A DNA stretch of 64,000 nucleotides from an uncultured Roseateles sp. (GCA_946886855.1 CAMPJJ010000012.1:1-64000); one strand, 5' to 3'; shown: positions 27,137-36,583, numbered from the stretch's first letter. Notes: generated by a model from the sequence alone, not told the origin. Program-made: numbers and translations.

Positions 27137-27874
27137 ATGAGTCAGAAAGTTGCATACGTCACCGGCGGCATGGGGGGCATCGGCACCGCCATCTGCCAGC
27201 GCCTCCACAAGGAAGGCTTCAAGGTCATCGCCGGCTGCGGCCCGAGCCGTGACCACGCCAAGTGGCTGTCCGAGCAGACGGCGCTGGGCTACACGTTCTA
27301 CGCCTCGGTGGGCAATGTGGCCGACTGGGACTCGACCGTCGCGGCGTTCGACCGCGCCATCGCGGAGCACGGCCCGATCGAGGTGCTGGTCAACAACGCC
27401 GGCGTGACCAAGGACCGCATGTTCCTGAAGATGACCCGCGACGAGTGGGACACGGTCATCGACACCAACCTCAACAGCATGTTCAACGTCACCAAGCAGG
27501 TGGTGCCGGGCATGGTCGACAAGGGCTGGGGCCGCATCATCAACATCTCGTCGGTCAACGGCGAGAAGGGCCAGATCGGTCAGACCAACTACTCGGCGGC
27601 CAAGGCCGGCATGCACGGCTTCACGATGGCGCTGGCGCAGGAGCTGGCGGCCAAGGGTGTCACGGTGAACACCGTCAGTCCGGGCTACATCGGCACCGAC
27701 ATGGTCAAGGCGGTGCGCCCGGACGTGCTGGAGAAGATCGTGGCGGGCATCCCGGTGAAGCGCCTCGGCGAGCCCGAGGAGATCGCGTCCATCGTCGGCT
27801 GGCTGGCAGGCGAGACGTCCGGCTTCACCACCGGCGCGGACTTCAGCTGCAACGGCGGCCTGCACATGGGTTGA
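27137..27874 (+). CDS. phaB: Acetoacetyl-CoA reductase
   Basis: NADPH-dependent short-chain dehydrogenase that makes (R)-3-hydroxybutyryl-CoA for PhaC. The 245-residue protein has the cofactor motif TGGMGGIG (residues 9-16), NNAG, the catalytic Ser and Tyr152-x3-Lys156 (YSAAK) and the PhaB-typical ending [14 protein letters not shown] strong AGGAGG ribosome site precedes the ATG. A hairpin terminator follows the stop. Confidence 0.97.
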   Translation: MSQKVAYVTGGMGGIGTAICQRLHKEGFKVIAGCGPSRDHAKWLSEQTALGYTFYASVGNVADWDSTVAAFDRAIAEHGPIEVLVNNAGVTKDRMFLKMTRDEWDTVIDTNLNSMFNVTKQVVPGMVDKGWGRIINISSVNGEKGQIGQTNYSAAKAGMHGFTMALAQELAAKGVTVNTVSPGYIGTDMVKAVRPDVLEKIVAGIPVKRLGEPEEIASIVGWLAGETSGFTTGADFSCNGGLHMG

Positions 27875-27898
27875 GCCCGGGCCCGGGTTCCCATGGAA

Positions 27899-27920
27899 AA
27901 GGGCTGCCTCGGCAGCCCTT
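27899..27920. terminator. Hairpin terminator between phaB and the IclR gene
   Basis: Perfect 10-bp stem AAGGGCTGCC / GGCAGCCCTT with a 2-nt centre, preceded by GGAAA and followed by CATCGTTG. It lies between two convergent genes and its A-rich left and T-rich right ends suit both directions. Confidence 0.7.
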
Positions 27921-27952
27921 CATCGTTGCGGGGCGCAAGCTGCGCCTCGACC

Positions 27953-28768
27953 TCAGTCCTTCTTCATCAGCGCCAGCAGCTGCGACAGGTTCTGCGCCGC
28001 GGCCTGGAGCTTGGGCAGCCCCTGCTCGAGCAGCATCTGCGGCGGCGTGCGCGACGCATGCGTGCTGACGTTCATCGCCGCCACGACCTTGCCGTCGCGC
28101 CCGGTGATGGGCACTGCCACGCTCAGTACGCCGTCCTCCAGTTCCTGATCCACCAGGCACCAGTGCTGGCGCCGCGCCTGCTCGATCGCGGCACGCAGTT
28201 CCTCGTGCGAGCGCACGGTGTTGCTCGCGCGTCGCGCCAGCTGCACCTGCGCCACGCGGGTCTCGCGTTCCTCCACCGCCAGCGACGCCAGCAGCACGCG
28301 GCCGGTGGCCGTGGCCCAGGCCGGCAGCCGGCTGCCGATGCCCATCGGGTCGGACAGGATCTTGCGCAGCGGCGCGCGCAGCACGAAGACCACGTCGTCG
28401 CCGTCGAGCACCGCGATGGAGACCGACTCCCGCAGGTCGTTGGCCAGCTGGATGGCCACCGGTTCGGCGAAGCGCCACAGCGGTTGCGAGGACAGGTAGG
28501 CGAAGCCGAGGTCGAGGATCTTCGGCGTCAGCTCGAACAGGCGTCCCTCCGATCTCACGTACCCCAGCGTCTGCAGCGTCAGCAGGATGCGCCGCGCGCC
28601 GGCGCGCGTCAGGCCGCAGCGCTTGGCGACTTCCGTCAGCGTCTGCCGGGCGTGATGGGTGTCGAAGGTCCGGATCACGGACAGGCCGCGCGCAAAGGAC
28701 TGCACGTAGCTGTCGCCGGGCTTCAGGGAGACGTTGTTTGCGCTTTCGTCAGGAGACATGGGCGTCAT
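27953..28768 (-). CDS. IclR-family regulator (PcaR/PobR type)
   Basis: 271-residue transcription factor. The winged helix (about 23-85; SFARGLSVIRTFD, then LTEVAKRCGLTRAGARRILLTL) precedes the effector domain with LPAWATATGRVLLA and the C-terminal SVAVPITGRDGKVVAAMNVS. The sequence resembles regulators of protocatechuate and 4-hydroxybenzoate genes, but no such genes are next to it. It is convergent with phaB and divergent from the AIM24 gene, 74 bp between starts. A second ATG lies 9 bp inside the chosen one. Confidence 0.88.
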   Translation of the reverse strand: MTPMSPDESANNVSLKPGDSYVQSFARGLSVIRTFDTHHARQTLTEVAKRCGLTRAGARRILLTLQTLGYVRSEGRLFELTPKILDLGFAYLSSQPLWRFAEPVAIQLANDLRESVSIAVLDGDDVVFVLRAPLRKILSDPMGIGSRLPAWATATGRVLLASLAVEERETRVAQVQLARRASNTVRSHEELRAAIEQARRQHWCLVDQELEDGVLSVAVPITGRDGKVVAAMNVSTHASRTPPQMLLEQGLPKLQAAAQNLSQLLALMKKD

Positions 28769-28842
28769 GACCGAAGTAGAGGAAGGCCGCGAAACGTTAA
28801 TATCGCGCCCGTTTCCAAGTGATGAGACAAGAGGTGAAGACC

Positions 28843-29655
28843 ATGGCCATGGATGTTGTCGACTACGAAATCAAGGGTGCCGAGATGCAGTTCGTCGAGG
28901 TCGAACTCGACCCCGGCGAAGCAGCGATCGGTGAAGCCGGCAGCATGATGTTCATGGATGCCGGTATCGGCATGGACACGGTGTTCGGCGACGGGTCCGC
29001 CAACCAGGGCGGTTTCTTCGGGAAGTTGCTGGGTGCCGGCAAGCGGCTGGTGACCGGCGAATCGCTGTTCACCACGGTCTACACGAACCAGAGTCATAGC
29101 AAGTTGCGGGTCGCTTTCGCGGCGCCGTATCCCGGCAAGATCCTGCCGATGGATCTCGGCAAGCTCGGGGGCACGCTCATCTGCCAGAAGGACGCGTTCC
29201 TGTGCGCGGCCCGCGGCGTGTCGCTGGGGATTGCTCTCCAGCAGCGCCTGTCGACAGGCTTCTTCGGTGGCGAAGGGTTCATCATGCAGAAGCTCGATGG
29301 TGATGGGCTGGCCTTCGTGCATGCGGGGGGTACCGTGGTTCGACGTACGCTCCAGCCGGGTCAGACGCTGCTGGTGGATACCGGCTGCGTCGTCGCCTAC
29401 ACGCCCAGCGTGAGTTTTGAGATCCAGTACGTGGGCAAGATCAAGACCGCCCTGTTCGGCGGCGAGGGTCTGTTCCTGGCCAAGATGACTGGCCCCGGCG
29501 AGATCTGGCTGCAGAGCCTGCCGTTCTCGCGCCTGGCCTCGCGGATCTTCGCCGCGGCCCCGCAGCGCGGCGGCTCCCGGGAAGAGGGCGGCCTGTTGAC
29601 GGGTCTGGCCGGCGGCGGACTGCTGGGCGGGCTGCTGGGCGGTGACGACGAATAA
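28843..29655 (+). CDS. AIM24/TIGR00266 family protein
   Basis: 270-residue protein of the AIM24 beta-sandwich family, whose biochemical role in bacteria is unknown; mitochondrial AIM24 supports inner-membrane organisation. Typical features are GEAAIGEAGSMMFMDAGI, GLAFVHAGGTVVRRTLQPGQTLLVDTG and the Gly/Leu-rich C-terminus ending in LLGGLLGGDDE. No signal peptide. The ATG-Ala-Met start at 28843 has GAGGTGAAG upstream; an ATG 21 bp earlier lacks a site. Confidence 0.88.
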   Translation: MAMDVVDYEIKGAEMQFVEVELDPGEAAIGEAGSMMFMDAGIGMDTVFGDGSANQGGFFGKLLGAGKRLVTGESLFTTVYTNQSHSKLRVAFAAPYPGKILPMDLGKLGGTLICQKDAFLCAARGVSLGIALQQRLSTGFFGGEGFIMQKLDGDGLAFVHAGGTVVRRTLQPGQTLLVDTGCVVAYTPSVSFEIQYVGKIKTALFGGEGLFLAKMTGPGEIWLQSLPFSRLASRIFAAAPQRGGSREEGGLLTGLAGGGLLGGLLGGDDE

Positions 29656-29962
29656 GTCGTCTCCCAGCGCTGGAAAAGGCGAGCCGAGAAGTTCGCCATG
29701 CGCAGACTTGCCGCAATGCTGGCGGCAAGTCCGGCGCAACCGAATGCAACGGAACGCCTGCTTCCGATGGCTCGGTGATGCCGCGTGAAGCCGGCGCCGC
29801 GAAACGCTCAAGAACGGCTCACGCACCTGACCCGTCTGGCGCCCAAGCCCGCATCAGCAGGGGCGCCGCCGGCCTGTTCCGGCCGGACCCCAGGGGGAAC
29901 CCGCCTACACTTGAGGGCTGCGTGGCGCTGGGCGCGCCGCGCATCTCCTGTTGAGGATCTTC
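29656..29962. other. 307-bp intergenic region with a 10-bp inverted repeat
   Basis: Between the AIM24 gene and the beta-propeller gene. An exact 10-bp inverted repeat (GACTTGCCGC / GCGGCAAGTC, 29705-29731, 7-nt loop) lies 50 bp after the AIM24 stop and could terminate it, though no T tract follows. The downstream half is GC-rich and must contain the next promoter; I see no clear -35/-10 pair and no ORF with a convincing start. Confidence 0.5.
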
Positions 29963-30991
29963 ATGCTGTCTTCCCTCGTGCGGCCCGTCCGGGCCGCCCT
30001 GGTCGTCACCGCCCTGGCCGCTGCCGGCCTGAGCGCGCTGACCTCGGCCTCGGCCGCCATCGCGGCCACCGGCAGTCCCATCTTCGTGCTGAACTCGCTG
30101 GACGCCGACATCAGCGTGATCGATCCGAAGGACTTCCGCGAGCTCAAGCGCATCCCGACCGGCAAGGAGCCGCATCACCTCTACCTGACGCCCGACCGCA
30201 AGACCATGGTCGTGGCCAACGCGCTGGGCGATTCGCTGACCTTCCTGGATCCGGTGACGGCGGAGGTGCAGCGCACCGTCCGCGGCATCCCCGACCCGTA
30301 CCATCTGCGTTTTTCGCCCGACATGAAGTGGCTGGTGCTGGCCGGCAACCGGCTGGACCACGTCGACATCTACAAGTGGCAGCCGCAGAACGCGGCGCAG
30401 CCGATGGCGCTGTTCAAGCGCTTCTCCGCGCCCAAGACGCCCAGCCACCTCTCCATCGACAGCAGGAGCAGCGTCGTCTACGCGAGCCTGCAGGACAGCA
30501 GCGAGCTGCTGGCGATCGACCTGAACACGATGGCCGCGCGCTGGAAGATCCCCGTCGGGAAACTGCCCGCCGACCTGTACCTGACGCCGGACGACAAGTA
30601 CCTGCTGGTCGCGCTGACCGGCGAGCGCAGCGTCGAGGTCTATGACGTGACCGGCGCGTTGCCCAAGCTGGTCAAGCGCATCGAGACCGGCGACGGCGCG
30701 CACTCGTTCCGCGCGCTTGGCGACAAGAAGCATGTGCTGGTGAGCAACCGCGCGGCCAACACGATCAGCAAGATCGCCCTGGCGGATTTCAGCGTCGTCG
30801 AGACCTTCAAGGCGCCCGGCGGCCCGGACGACATGGAGATCCTCACCGACGGCCGCACGCTGATGTTCACGTCGCGCTGGGCCCGCAAGCTGACGGTGAT
30901 GGACCTGCAGACCAAGCAGATCCTGCAGCAGGTCAAGGTCGGCAAGTCGCCGCACGGCGTCTGGACGCTCGACCAGATGCCGCGCCAGTGA
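29963..30991 (+). CDS. Exported YVTN-type beta-propeller protein
   Basis: 342 residues: a signal peptide (cleavage probably after the Ala-rich SASAAIAA near 30) and then a seven-bladed-type beta-propeller made of about 40-residue repeats (ISVIDPKDFRELKRIPTGKEPHHLYLTPD and similar blades). Related propellers occur in cytochrome cd1 helpers and surface proteins; no haem motif is seen and no specific role can be given. The ATG at 29963 has GAGG 8 nt upstream. The stop overlaps the next start by 4 nt, so the two are translated together. Confidence 0.8.
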   Translation: MLSSLVRPVRAALVVTALAAAGLSALTSASAAIAATGSPIFVLNSLDADISVIDPKDFRELKRIPTGKEPHHLYLTPDRKTMVVANALGDSLTFLDPVTAEVQRTVRGIPDPYHLRFSPDMKWLVLAGNRLDHVDIYKWQPQNAAQPMALFKRFSAPKTPSHLSIDSRSSVVYASLQDSSELLAIDLNTMAARWKIPVGKLPADLYLTPDDKYLLVALTGERSVEVYDVTGALPKLVKRIETGDGAHSFRALGDKKHVLVSNRAANTISKIALADFSVVETFKAPGGPDDMEILTDGRTLMFTSRWARKLTVMDLQTKQILQQVKVGKSPHGVWTLDQMPRQ

Positions 30992-31965
30992 GCGCGACCG
31001 GATCCAGGCCGCTGCCCGTGAAGACGTCGTCCGTTCCGCGCTCCTCGCGCCTTCGTGGGCTGCGCGGCGCGCTGCGTCCCGCGCTGCGCCATGGCGCGGC
31101 GCTGCTCTTCGGCCTGACGGCGGTCGTGCAGGCGCAGCCGCAAGGCGCATCGGCGCCGTCCGCCGCGCCCTGCGACAAGCCGGTCTACCTGACCTTCGAC
31201 ACCGGCCACATGGGCGTCGCGCCGCTGATCGTCGACACGCTCAGGCGCTTCGACGCGAAGGCCACGTTCTTCCTGGCCCAGGAGCCGACGATGGACGGCG
31301 GCCAGACGCTCGACGACAAGTGGGCGCCGTGGTGGAAGCAACTGGCCGAGCAGGGCCACGATTTCGGGTCCCACACCTGGTACCACGACACCTGGTCGGC
31401 CGATCTGCCCGACGGGAAATTCCGCTTCAAGCGCGCCGCCGGCGAGCAGGTGCCGCAGAGCGTCGTGCTGACGTCGGCCGAGTACTGCGAGGAACTCAAG
31501 CGACCCGCGCGCCGTTTCCTCGAGATGACCGGGCGGCCGATGTCGATGATCTTCCGCGCCCCGGCCGGACGCACCTCGCCGGCGCTGCTGGCGGCGGCGC
31601 AGGCCTGCGGCTTCCGGCACGTGGGATGGAATGCCTCGGGCTTCCTCGGCGACGAACTGCCGAGCGACAAGTTCCCCAACCAGGCGCTGCTCGAGCAGGC
31701 GCTGCGGCGCGTCAAGCCCGGCGACATCCTGATGGCCCACCTGGGCATCTGGTCGCGGCAGGACCCGTGGGCGCCGACGGTGCTGGAGCCGCTGCTGCAG
31801 GGATTGAAAAACCGCGGCATGTGCTTCGCGCCGTTGCGCGATCATCCGGAGTACGTCGCGTGGATGCGCCGGCCGCAGGAGGCGGTTGCGCTGAAGGCGA
31901 CATCGGGCGCGGCGTCCGGCGCTGGTGCCGGGGCGCCAGGCCCGAAGGATGCGCTCAGGCGCTGA
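30988..31965 (+). CDS. Polysaccharide deacetylase (NodB) family protein
   Basis: 325 residues with an N-terminal hydrophobic export segment (about 36-50), then a NodB domain. Motif 1 is TFDTGHMG, where the usual second Asp is Thr, so the metal site differs from the classic TFDDG; Asp71 remains. Motif 2 is His129-x3-His133 (HTWYH). Motif 3 is RAPAGRTS. A late motif is DILMAHLG. It probably de-N-acetylates a surface or wall polysaccharide. GTG start overlaps the previous stop (GTGA). Confidence 0.82.
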   Translation: MSATGSRPLPVKTSSVPRSSRLRGLRGALRPALRHGAALLFGLTAVVQAQPQGASAPSAAPCDKPVYLTFDTGHMGVAPLIVDTLRRFDAKATFFLAQEPTMDGGQTLDDKWAPWWKQLAEQGHDFGSHTWYHDTWSADLPDGKFRFKRAAGEQVPQSVVLTSAEYCEELKRPARRFLEMTGRPMSMIFRAPAGRTSPALLAAAQACGFRHVGWNASGFLGDELPSDKFPNQALLEQALRRVKPGDILMAHLGIWSRQDPWAPTVLEPLLQGLKNRGMCFAPLRDHPEYVAWMRRPQEAVALKATSGAASGAGAGAPGPKDALRR

Positions 31966-31996
31966 TGCATCGATTTCCAGGAGGACCGACGGCGTG

Positions 31997-33049
31997 ATGG
32001 ACTGGTTCACCGATCTGTTCGGACAGGCGCAGCAGGCGCTGTTCGAGAGCGTCATTCAACCGATCGTCTTCCACCTGGGCTATGGCAACCTGCTCGAGGA
32101 CGCGTTCGACGCGACCGGCTGGCTGCTGGTCGGCCTGATCCAGATCGTCGTGATGCTGGCGGTGATCGGCTCGCTGCAGCGCTGGCGTCCGGCCGAGGCC
32201 GTCACCGACCGCCACGCGATCCGCATCGACATCGTCTACACGCTGATCCAGCGCCTGGGCCTGTTCCGGCTGCTCATGTTCTTCTCGCTGGAGCCCTTGT
32301 TCGACGGGGCCGTCGGCGAGATGCGCATGCACGGCATCCCGACCTTCCAGCTCGATGCACTGTGGCCCGGCGTCACGGACGTCGCCTGGGTCAGCTTCGT
32401 GATGTACCTGCTCGCCTTCGACCTGCTGATGTACTGGCTGCATCGCGCGCAGCATTCGTGGAACTGGTGGTGGGCGCTGCATGCGCTGCACCACAGCCAG
32501 CGCCAGATGACGATGTGGAGCGACAGCCGCAACCACCTGCTGGACGACCTGATCATCGACAGCGCGGTCGCGATCACGGCGCGCCTGATCGGTGTCGGTC
32601 CGGGGCAGTTCGTCGCGCTGGTGGCGATCTCGCAACTGCTCGAGAACCTGCAGCACGCCAATCTGCGCCTGAGCTTCGGCCTGATCGGCGAGCGGCTGCT
32701 GGTGAGCCCGCGCTTCCATCGGCTGCACCACTCGATCGGCATCGGCCATGAAGGTTTCGGCCGCGGCACGCTGGGCGGCCACAACTTCGCGGTGATGTTC
32801 CCGATCTGGGACGTGCTGTTCCGCACCGGCAACTTCGAGGACCGCTGGGACTCGACCGGCGTGCGCGACCAGTTGCCGGAGGAGGGCGGCCGCGACTACG
32901 GACGCGGCTTCTGGGCGCAGCAGTGGCTGGGCCTCAAGCGGCTCGTCGGACGTGACAAGATCGCGGCCGCGCCCGGAGACGGATCGACCCCGTCCGGCGG
33001 CGCGCCCATGGACATCGCCGGCCGCGCGCCGGCCGGAGGGAACGACTGA
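31997..33049 (+). CDS. Fatty acid hydroxylase / sterol desaturase family membrane protein
   Basis: 350-residue integral membrane di-iron protein. Helices near 40-60, 80-100 and 125-148 flank the histidine clusters His149-x3-His153, His162-x2-His165-His166 and His241-x2-His244-His245, with a further His262. Such enzymes hydroxylate or desaturate lipids; the substrate is unknown. The ATG at 31997 is one codon after an in-frame GTG. The C-terminus is Gly/Pro/Ala-rich. Its stop overlaps the next ATG by one base. Confidence 0.85.
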   Translation: MDWFTDLFGQAQQALFESVIQPIVFHLGYGNLLEDAFDATGWLLVGLIQIVVMLAVIGSLQRWRPAEAVTDRHAIRIDIVYTLIQRLGLFRLLMFFSLEPLFDGAVGEMRMHGIPTFQLDALWPGVTDVAWVSFVMYLLAFDLLMYWLHRAQHSWNWWWALHALHHSQRQMTMWSDSRNHLLDDLIIDSAVAITARLIGVGPGQFVALVAISQLLENLQHANLRLSFGLIGERLLVSPRFHRLHHSIGIGHEGFGRGTLGGHNFAVMFPIWDVLFRTGNFEDRWDSTGVRDQLPEEGGRDYGRGFWAQQWLGLKRLVGRDKIAAAPGDGSTPSGGAPMDIAGRAPAGGND

Positions 33050-33987
33050 TGATCAAGCCGATGAGCCGCCTGGCGGACTCGTTCTGGCGTGCCGCCGCGT
33101 ACTGCCTGCATCCGCGTGTGATCGGCCTGTCGCTGCTGCCGCTGATCGTCTCGGCGGCGCTGGCCTTCGGCCTGGGCTACTTCTTCTGGGAGGCCGCGGT
33201 CGCCGGCGTGCGCGCCACGATGGAATCGTGGAGCCTCATCGACGGCATGCTGAAGTGGCTGGACAGCCTCGGCGCCTCGGCCTTCCGTACCGTGCTCGCG
33301 CCCATCGTCGTGCTGGCGATGGCGGTGCCGGCGCTGGTCGTGCTCAGCCTGCTGCTGGTGGCGCTGCTGATGACGCCGTCCATGGTGGACCTGGTCGCGC
33401 AACGCCGCTTCGCCGGCCTGGAGCGCAAGCACGGCGCGGGCTTCGTCGCCAGCCTGGGCTGGTCGCTCGGCCACACGGTGCTGTGCGTCGTGCTGCTGAT
33501 CGCGTCGCTGCCGTTCTGGCTGATCCCGCCGCTGGCGCTGATCCTGCCGCCGCTGATCTGGGGCTGGCTGGGGTATCGCGTCTTCACCTTCGACGTGCTC
33601 GCCGAGCACGCGTCCGCCCCCGAGCGCCGCCGCCTGGTCAGCGAGCACCGCATGCCCCTGCTGGTGCTCGGCTTGGCCACCGGCTACCTCGGTGCCGCGC
33701 CCGCGGCGATCTGGGCGATGGGCGCGCTGACGATCGCCTTCGCGCCGGTGCTCATCCTGGTCTCGGTCTGGCTGTACACGCTGGTCTTCGCGTTCAGCTC
33801 CTTGTGGTTCTCGCATTACGCGCTGGCCGCGCTCCAGGAGATGCGCCGCGCCGACACCGTCGCCGATCGCGCGCCCGATCCGGTGATGGACGCGCTCCCG
33901 GCCAACTACGCGACCGCGCCGCCGTTGATCGCCGACGAGACCGACCCCCCATCGCCCGCGATCGAGAACAAGCCGGCACCGCGCTGA
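33049..33987 (+). CDS. EI24-domain membrane protein (CysZ-like)
   Basis: 312 residues with four or more membrane segments (about 22-48, 82-110, 140-170, 200-250) and the EI24/CysZ fold suggested by the N-terminal SFWRAAAYCLHPRVIGLSLLPL. CysZ imports sulphate, but this group is wider and no sulphur genes are nearby, so transport function is only possible. The C-terminal 35 residues are hydrophilic. Translation is coupled to the gene before it (TGATG). Confidence 0.8.
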   Translation: MIKPMSRLADSFWRAAAYCLHPRVIGLSLLPLIVSAALAFGLGYFFWEAAVAGVRATMESWSLIDGMLKWLDSLGASAFRTVLAPIVVLAMAVPALVVLSLLLVALLMTPSMVDLVAQRRFAGLERKHGAGFVASLGWSLGHTVLCVVLLIASLPFWLIPPLALILPPLIWGWLGYRVFTFDVLAEHASAPERRRLVSEHRMPLLVLGLATGYLGAAPAAIWAMGALTIAFAPVLILVSVWLYTLVFAFSSLWFSHYALAALQEMRRADTVADRAPDPVMDALPANYATAPPLIADETDPPSPAIENKPAPR

Positions 33988-34031
33988 CCTCCGTCGCTGA
34001 ATCCGCTCCCACGCCTGCGCAGGAACCACGC

Positions 34032-34826
34032 ATGAACATCGGCCTCTTCATCATCGGCGACGAGATCCTCTCCGGGAAGCGCCAGGACAAGCACCTGTCC
34101 AAGGTGATCGAGCTGCTGGGCGCGCGCGGGCTGTCGCTCGCCTGGGCCAAGTACCTCGGCGACGACCGTGAGCAGTTGATCCGCGAGTACCGCGCCGCCT
34201 TCGACGGCGGCGACCTGTTCTTCAGCTGCGGCGGCATCGGCGCGACGCCGGACGATCACACGCGGCAGGCCGCGGCCGCGGCGCTGGGGCGTCCGCTCGC
34301 GCTGCACCCCGAGGCCGCCGACCTGATCTGGCAGCGCGTCCAGCAGATGGCCGCGGAGCAGGGCACGACGCCCGAGCGCGACCACCCCGACACCGTGCGC
34401 CGCATGGAGATGGGCGTGTTCCCGCAGGGGGCCGCGATCATCCCGAACCCGTACAACAGGATCCCCGGCTTCTCGATCGGCCGCGCGTACTTCGTGCCGG
34501 GGTTCCCGGTGATGGCGCATCCGATGATCGAGTGGGTCCTCGACCACCTGCACGCCGACCTGCACCGCGCGGTCGGCACGCGCGAGCGCTCGCTGATCGT
34601 GCAGGGCGCGATGGAAGCCAGCCTCACGCCGCTGATGGAGCGGGTCGAAGCCGACTTCCCCGGCATCAAGGTCTTCTCGCTGCCCAGCGTCGACCACCCG
34701 CAATGGGGCCGGCACATCGAACTGGGCGTCAAGGGCGACGCCGCCGCGATGGACGCCGCCTACGCCGCCCTGCGCGCGGGCGTCGTCCAGTTTGGTGCCT
34801 CCATCGGCACTGAATTGGTGCGATGA
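34032..34826 (+). CDS. MoCF/CinA-like molybdopterin-binding domain protein
   Basis: 264-residue cytoplasmic protein with only the MoCF_biosynth domain of CinA (GDEILSGKRQDKHLSKVIELL, FFSCGGIGATPDDHTRQAAA, then NPYNRIPGFSIGRAYFVPGFPVM). The C-terminal nicotinamide-nucleotide amidase domain of full CinA is missing, as in many stand-alone homologues. Substrate unknown; a nucleotide-sugar or NMN-type ligand is likely from the fold. Begins 44 bp after the EI24 gene and ends the run of same-strand genes. Confidence 0.85.
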   Translation: MNIGLFIIGDEILSGKRQDKHLSKVIELLGARGLSLAWAKYLGDDREQLIREYRAAFDGGDLFFSCGGIGATPDDHTRQAAAAALGRPLALHPEAADLIWQRVQQMAAEQGTTPERDHPDTVRRMEMGVFPQGAAIIPNPYNRIPGFSIGRAYFVPGFPVMAHPMIEWVLDHLHADLHRAVGTRERSLIVQGAMEASLTPLMERVEADFPGIKVFSLPSVDHPQWGRHIELGVKGDAAAMDAAYAALRAGVVQFGASIGTELVR

Positions 34827-34958
34827 TGCACCGCTTCGGGCATGCCGCCCGGACGAGCCGCGCGGGGTCTGACAGCGCCGCTCTCTGATCCTCCGACGTC
34901 GCCCCCGTCTGGCGCGTTGGGCATCAAGGGCTTGCGCGTCATGCACCGCTCTGGCGCC
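34827..34958 (+). promoter_or_regulatory. Candidate NtrC sites upstream of glnA
   Basis: Two half-matching copies of the NtrC consensus TGCACC-N5-GGTGCA: 34942-34958 (TGCACC, 5 nt, GGCGCC, 4 of 6 in the right arm) and a weaker one at 34827-34843 (TGCACC, 5 nt, GGGCAT). The first is about 40 bp and the second about 155 bp before the -24 element, within the range used by enhancer-bound NtrC. Confidence 0.4.
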
Positions 34959-34982
34959 TGCCTGTCACGCTGCCGCCATCTG

Positions 34983-34999
34983 TTGGCATGCAAACTGCT
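34983..34999 (+). promoter_or_regulatory. Sigma-54 promoter of glnA
   Basis: TTGGCATGCAAACTGCT matches the sigma-54 consensus, with GG at 34985-34986 and GC at 34997-34998 separated by exactly 10 nt. The expected start of transcription is about 35010, giving a leader of roughly 59 nt. The glnL-glnG genes that would drive it lie just downstream. Confidence 0.72.
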
Positions 35000-35068
35000 A
35001 AATCGTCCGCGCTGGGCCGTTGCCCCACGACTCTTTCTTTCTCATCCAGCCCCCTCTAGGAGTGATTG

Positions 35069-36487
35069 ATGGCCACCAAGACCGTCGCCGACGTGATGAA
35101 CCTGGTCAAGGAGCACGAAGTCAAGTTCGTTGACTTCCGCTTCACCGACACGCGCGGCAAGGAGCAGCACGTGACCGTGCCCGTCTCCCATTTCGACGAA
35201 GACAAGTTCAAGGAAGGCCACGCCTTCGACGGCTCCTCGATCGCCGGCTGGAAGGGCATCGAAGCCTCCGACATGCTGCTGATGCCGGATCCGAACACGG
35301 CCAACATCGATCCGTTCTTCGAAGAGCCGACGCTGATCCTGAGCTGCGACGTCATCGACCCGACCGACGGCAAGGCCTATGAGCGCGACCCGCGCTCGCT
35401 GGCGCGTCGCGCCGAGGCCTACCTGAAGTCCTCCGGCCTGGGCGATACCGCCTACTTCGGCCCGGAACCCGAGTTCTTCATCTTCGACAGCGTGCGCTGG
35501 AACGTCGACATGTCCGGCTCCTTCGTCAAGATCGACGCGGAAGAGGCGGCCTGGAACACGGGCAAGGAATACGAGCACGGCAACAGCGGCTACCGCCCCA
35601 CCGTCAAGGGCGGCTACTTCCCGGTGCCCCCGGTCGACAGCGGCCAGGACATGCGCTCGGAGATGTGCCTGATCCTGGAGCAGATGGGCATCCCCGTCGA
35701 AGTCCACCACCATGAAGTGGCGAACGCCGGCCAGATGGAGATCGGCACCAAGTTCAGCTCGCTGGTCCAGCGCGCCGACTGGCTGCAGCTGCAGAAGTAC
35801 ATCATCCAGAACGTCGCGCACGCCTACGGCAAGACCGCGACCTTCATGCCGAAGCCCATCGTCGGCGACAACGGCTCGGGCATGCACGTGCACCAGTCGG
35901 TCTGGAAGGACGGCAAGAACCTGTTCGCCGGTGACGGCTACGCCGGCCTGAGCGACTTCGCGCTGTACTACATCGGCGGCATCATCAAGCACGCCCGCGC
36001 GCTGAACGCCATCACCAACCCGGGTACGAACTCGTACAAGCGTCTGGTGCCCGGCTTCGAAGCCCCGGTGAAGCTGGCCTACTCGGCCAAGAACCGCTCG
36101 GCCTCGATCCGCATCCCGTACGTGGCCAACCCCAAGGGCCGCCGCATCGAGGCGCGTTTCCCGGACCCCTCGGCCAACCCGTACCTGGCCTTCTCGGCCC
36201 TGCTGATGGCCGGTCTGGACGGCGTGGAAAACAAGATCCATCCGGGCGAAGCCGCCACGAAGGACCTGTACCACCTGCCGCCGGAAGAGGACGCGAAGAT
36301 CCCGACCGTCTGCCACTCGCTGGACCAGGCGCTCGAGTATCTGGACAAGGATCGCGCGTTCCTGACCAAGGGCGGCGTGTTCACCGACAGCTTCATCGAT
36401 GCCTACATCGAGCTGAAGATGCAGGAAGTCCAGCGCTTCCGCATGACCACCCACCCGGTCGAGTTCGACATGTACTACTCGCTGTGA
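35069..36487 (+). CDS. glnA: Type I glutamine synthetase
   Basis: ATP-dependent synthesis of glutamine from glutamate and ammonia; dodecameric cytoplasmic enzyme at the centre of nitrogen assimilation. The 472 residues are the usual GSI-beta length. Blocks seen are [17 protein letters not shown], the metal-binding [18 protein letters not shown], the ATP-site [10 protein letters not shown], and [10 protein letters not shown] with the adenylylated Tyr, showing GlnE control. The ATG at 35069 follows AGGAGTGATTG. A sigma-54 promoter precedes it and a strong terminator follows. Confidence 0.99.
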   Translation: MATKTVADVMNLVKEHEVKFVDFRFTDTRGKEQHVTVPVSHFDEDKFKEGHAFDGSSIAGWKGIEASDMLLMPDPNTANIDPFFEEPTLILSCDVIDPTDGKAYERDPRSLARRAEAYLKSSGLGDTAYFGPEPEFFIFDSVRWNVDMSGSFVKIDAEEAAWNTGKEYEHGNSGYRPTVKGGYFPVPPVDSGQDMRSEMCLILEQMGIPVEVHHHEVANAGQMEIGTKFSSLVQRADWLQLQKYIIQNVAHAYGKTATFMPKPIVGDNGSGMHVHQSVWKDGKNLFAGDGYAGLSDFALYYIGGIIKHARALNAITNPGTNSYKRLVPGFEAPVKLAYSAKNRSASIRIPYVANPKGRRIEARFPDPSANPYLAFSALLMAGLDGVENKIHPGEAATKDLYHLPPEEDAKIPTVCHSLDQALEYLDKDRAFLTKGGVFTDSFIDAYIELKMQEVQRFRMTTHPVEFDMYYSL

Positions 36488-36554
36488 TCGTCCGCGCGGA
36501 GGGCGCCATGACCGCTTCGGCACGGCCCGCTCCGCACGTTCGAGATCCCGCGCA

Positions 36555-36583
36555 GGGACGGCATCCGCCGTCCCTTTTCTTTT
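36555..36583 (+). terminator. Rho-independent terminator of glnA
   Basis: 8-bp stem GGGACGGC / GCCGTCCC with an ATCC loop, followed by TTTTCTTTT. It lies 67 bp after the glnA stop and separates glnA from the downstream DUF4124-glnL-glnG genes. Confidence 0.88.
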
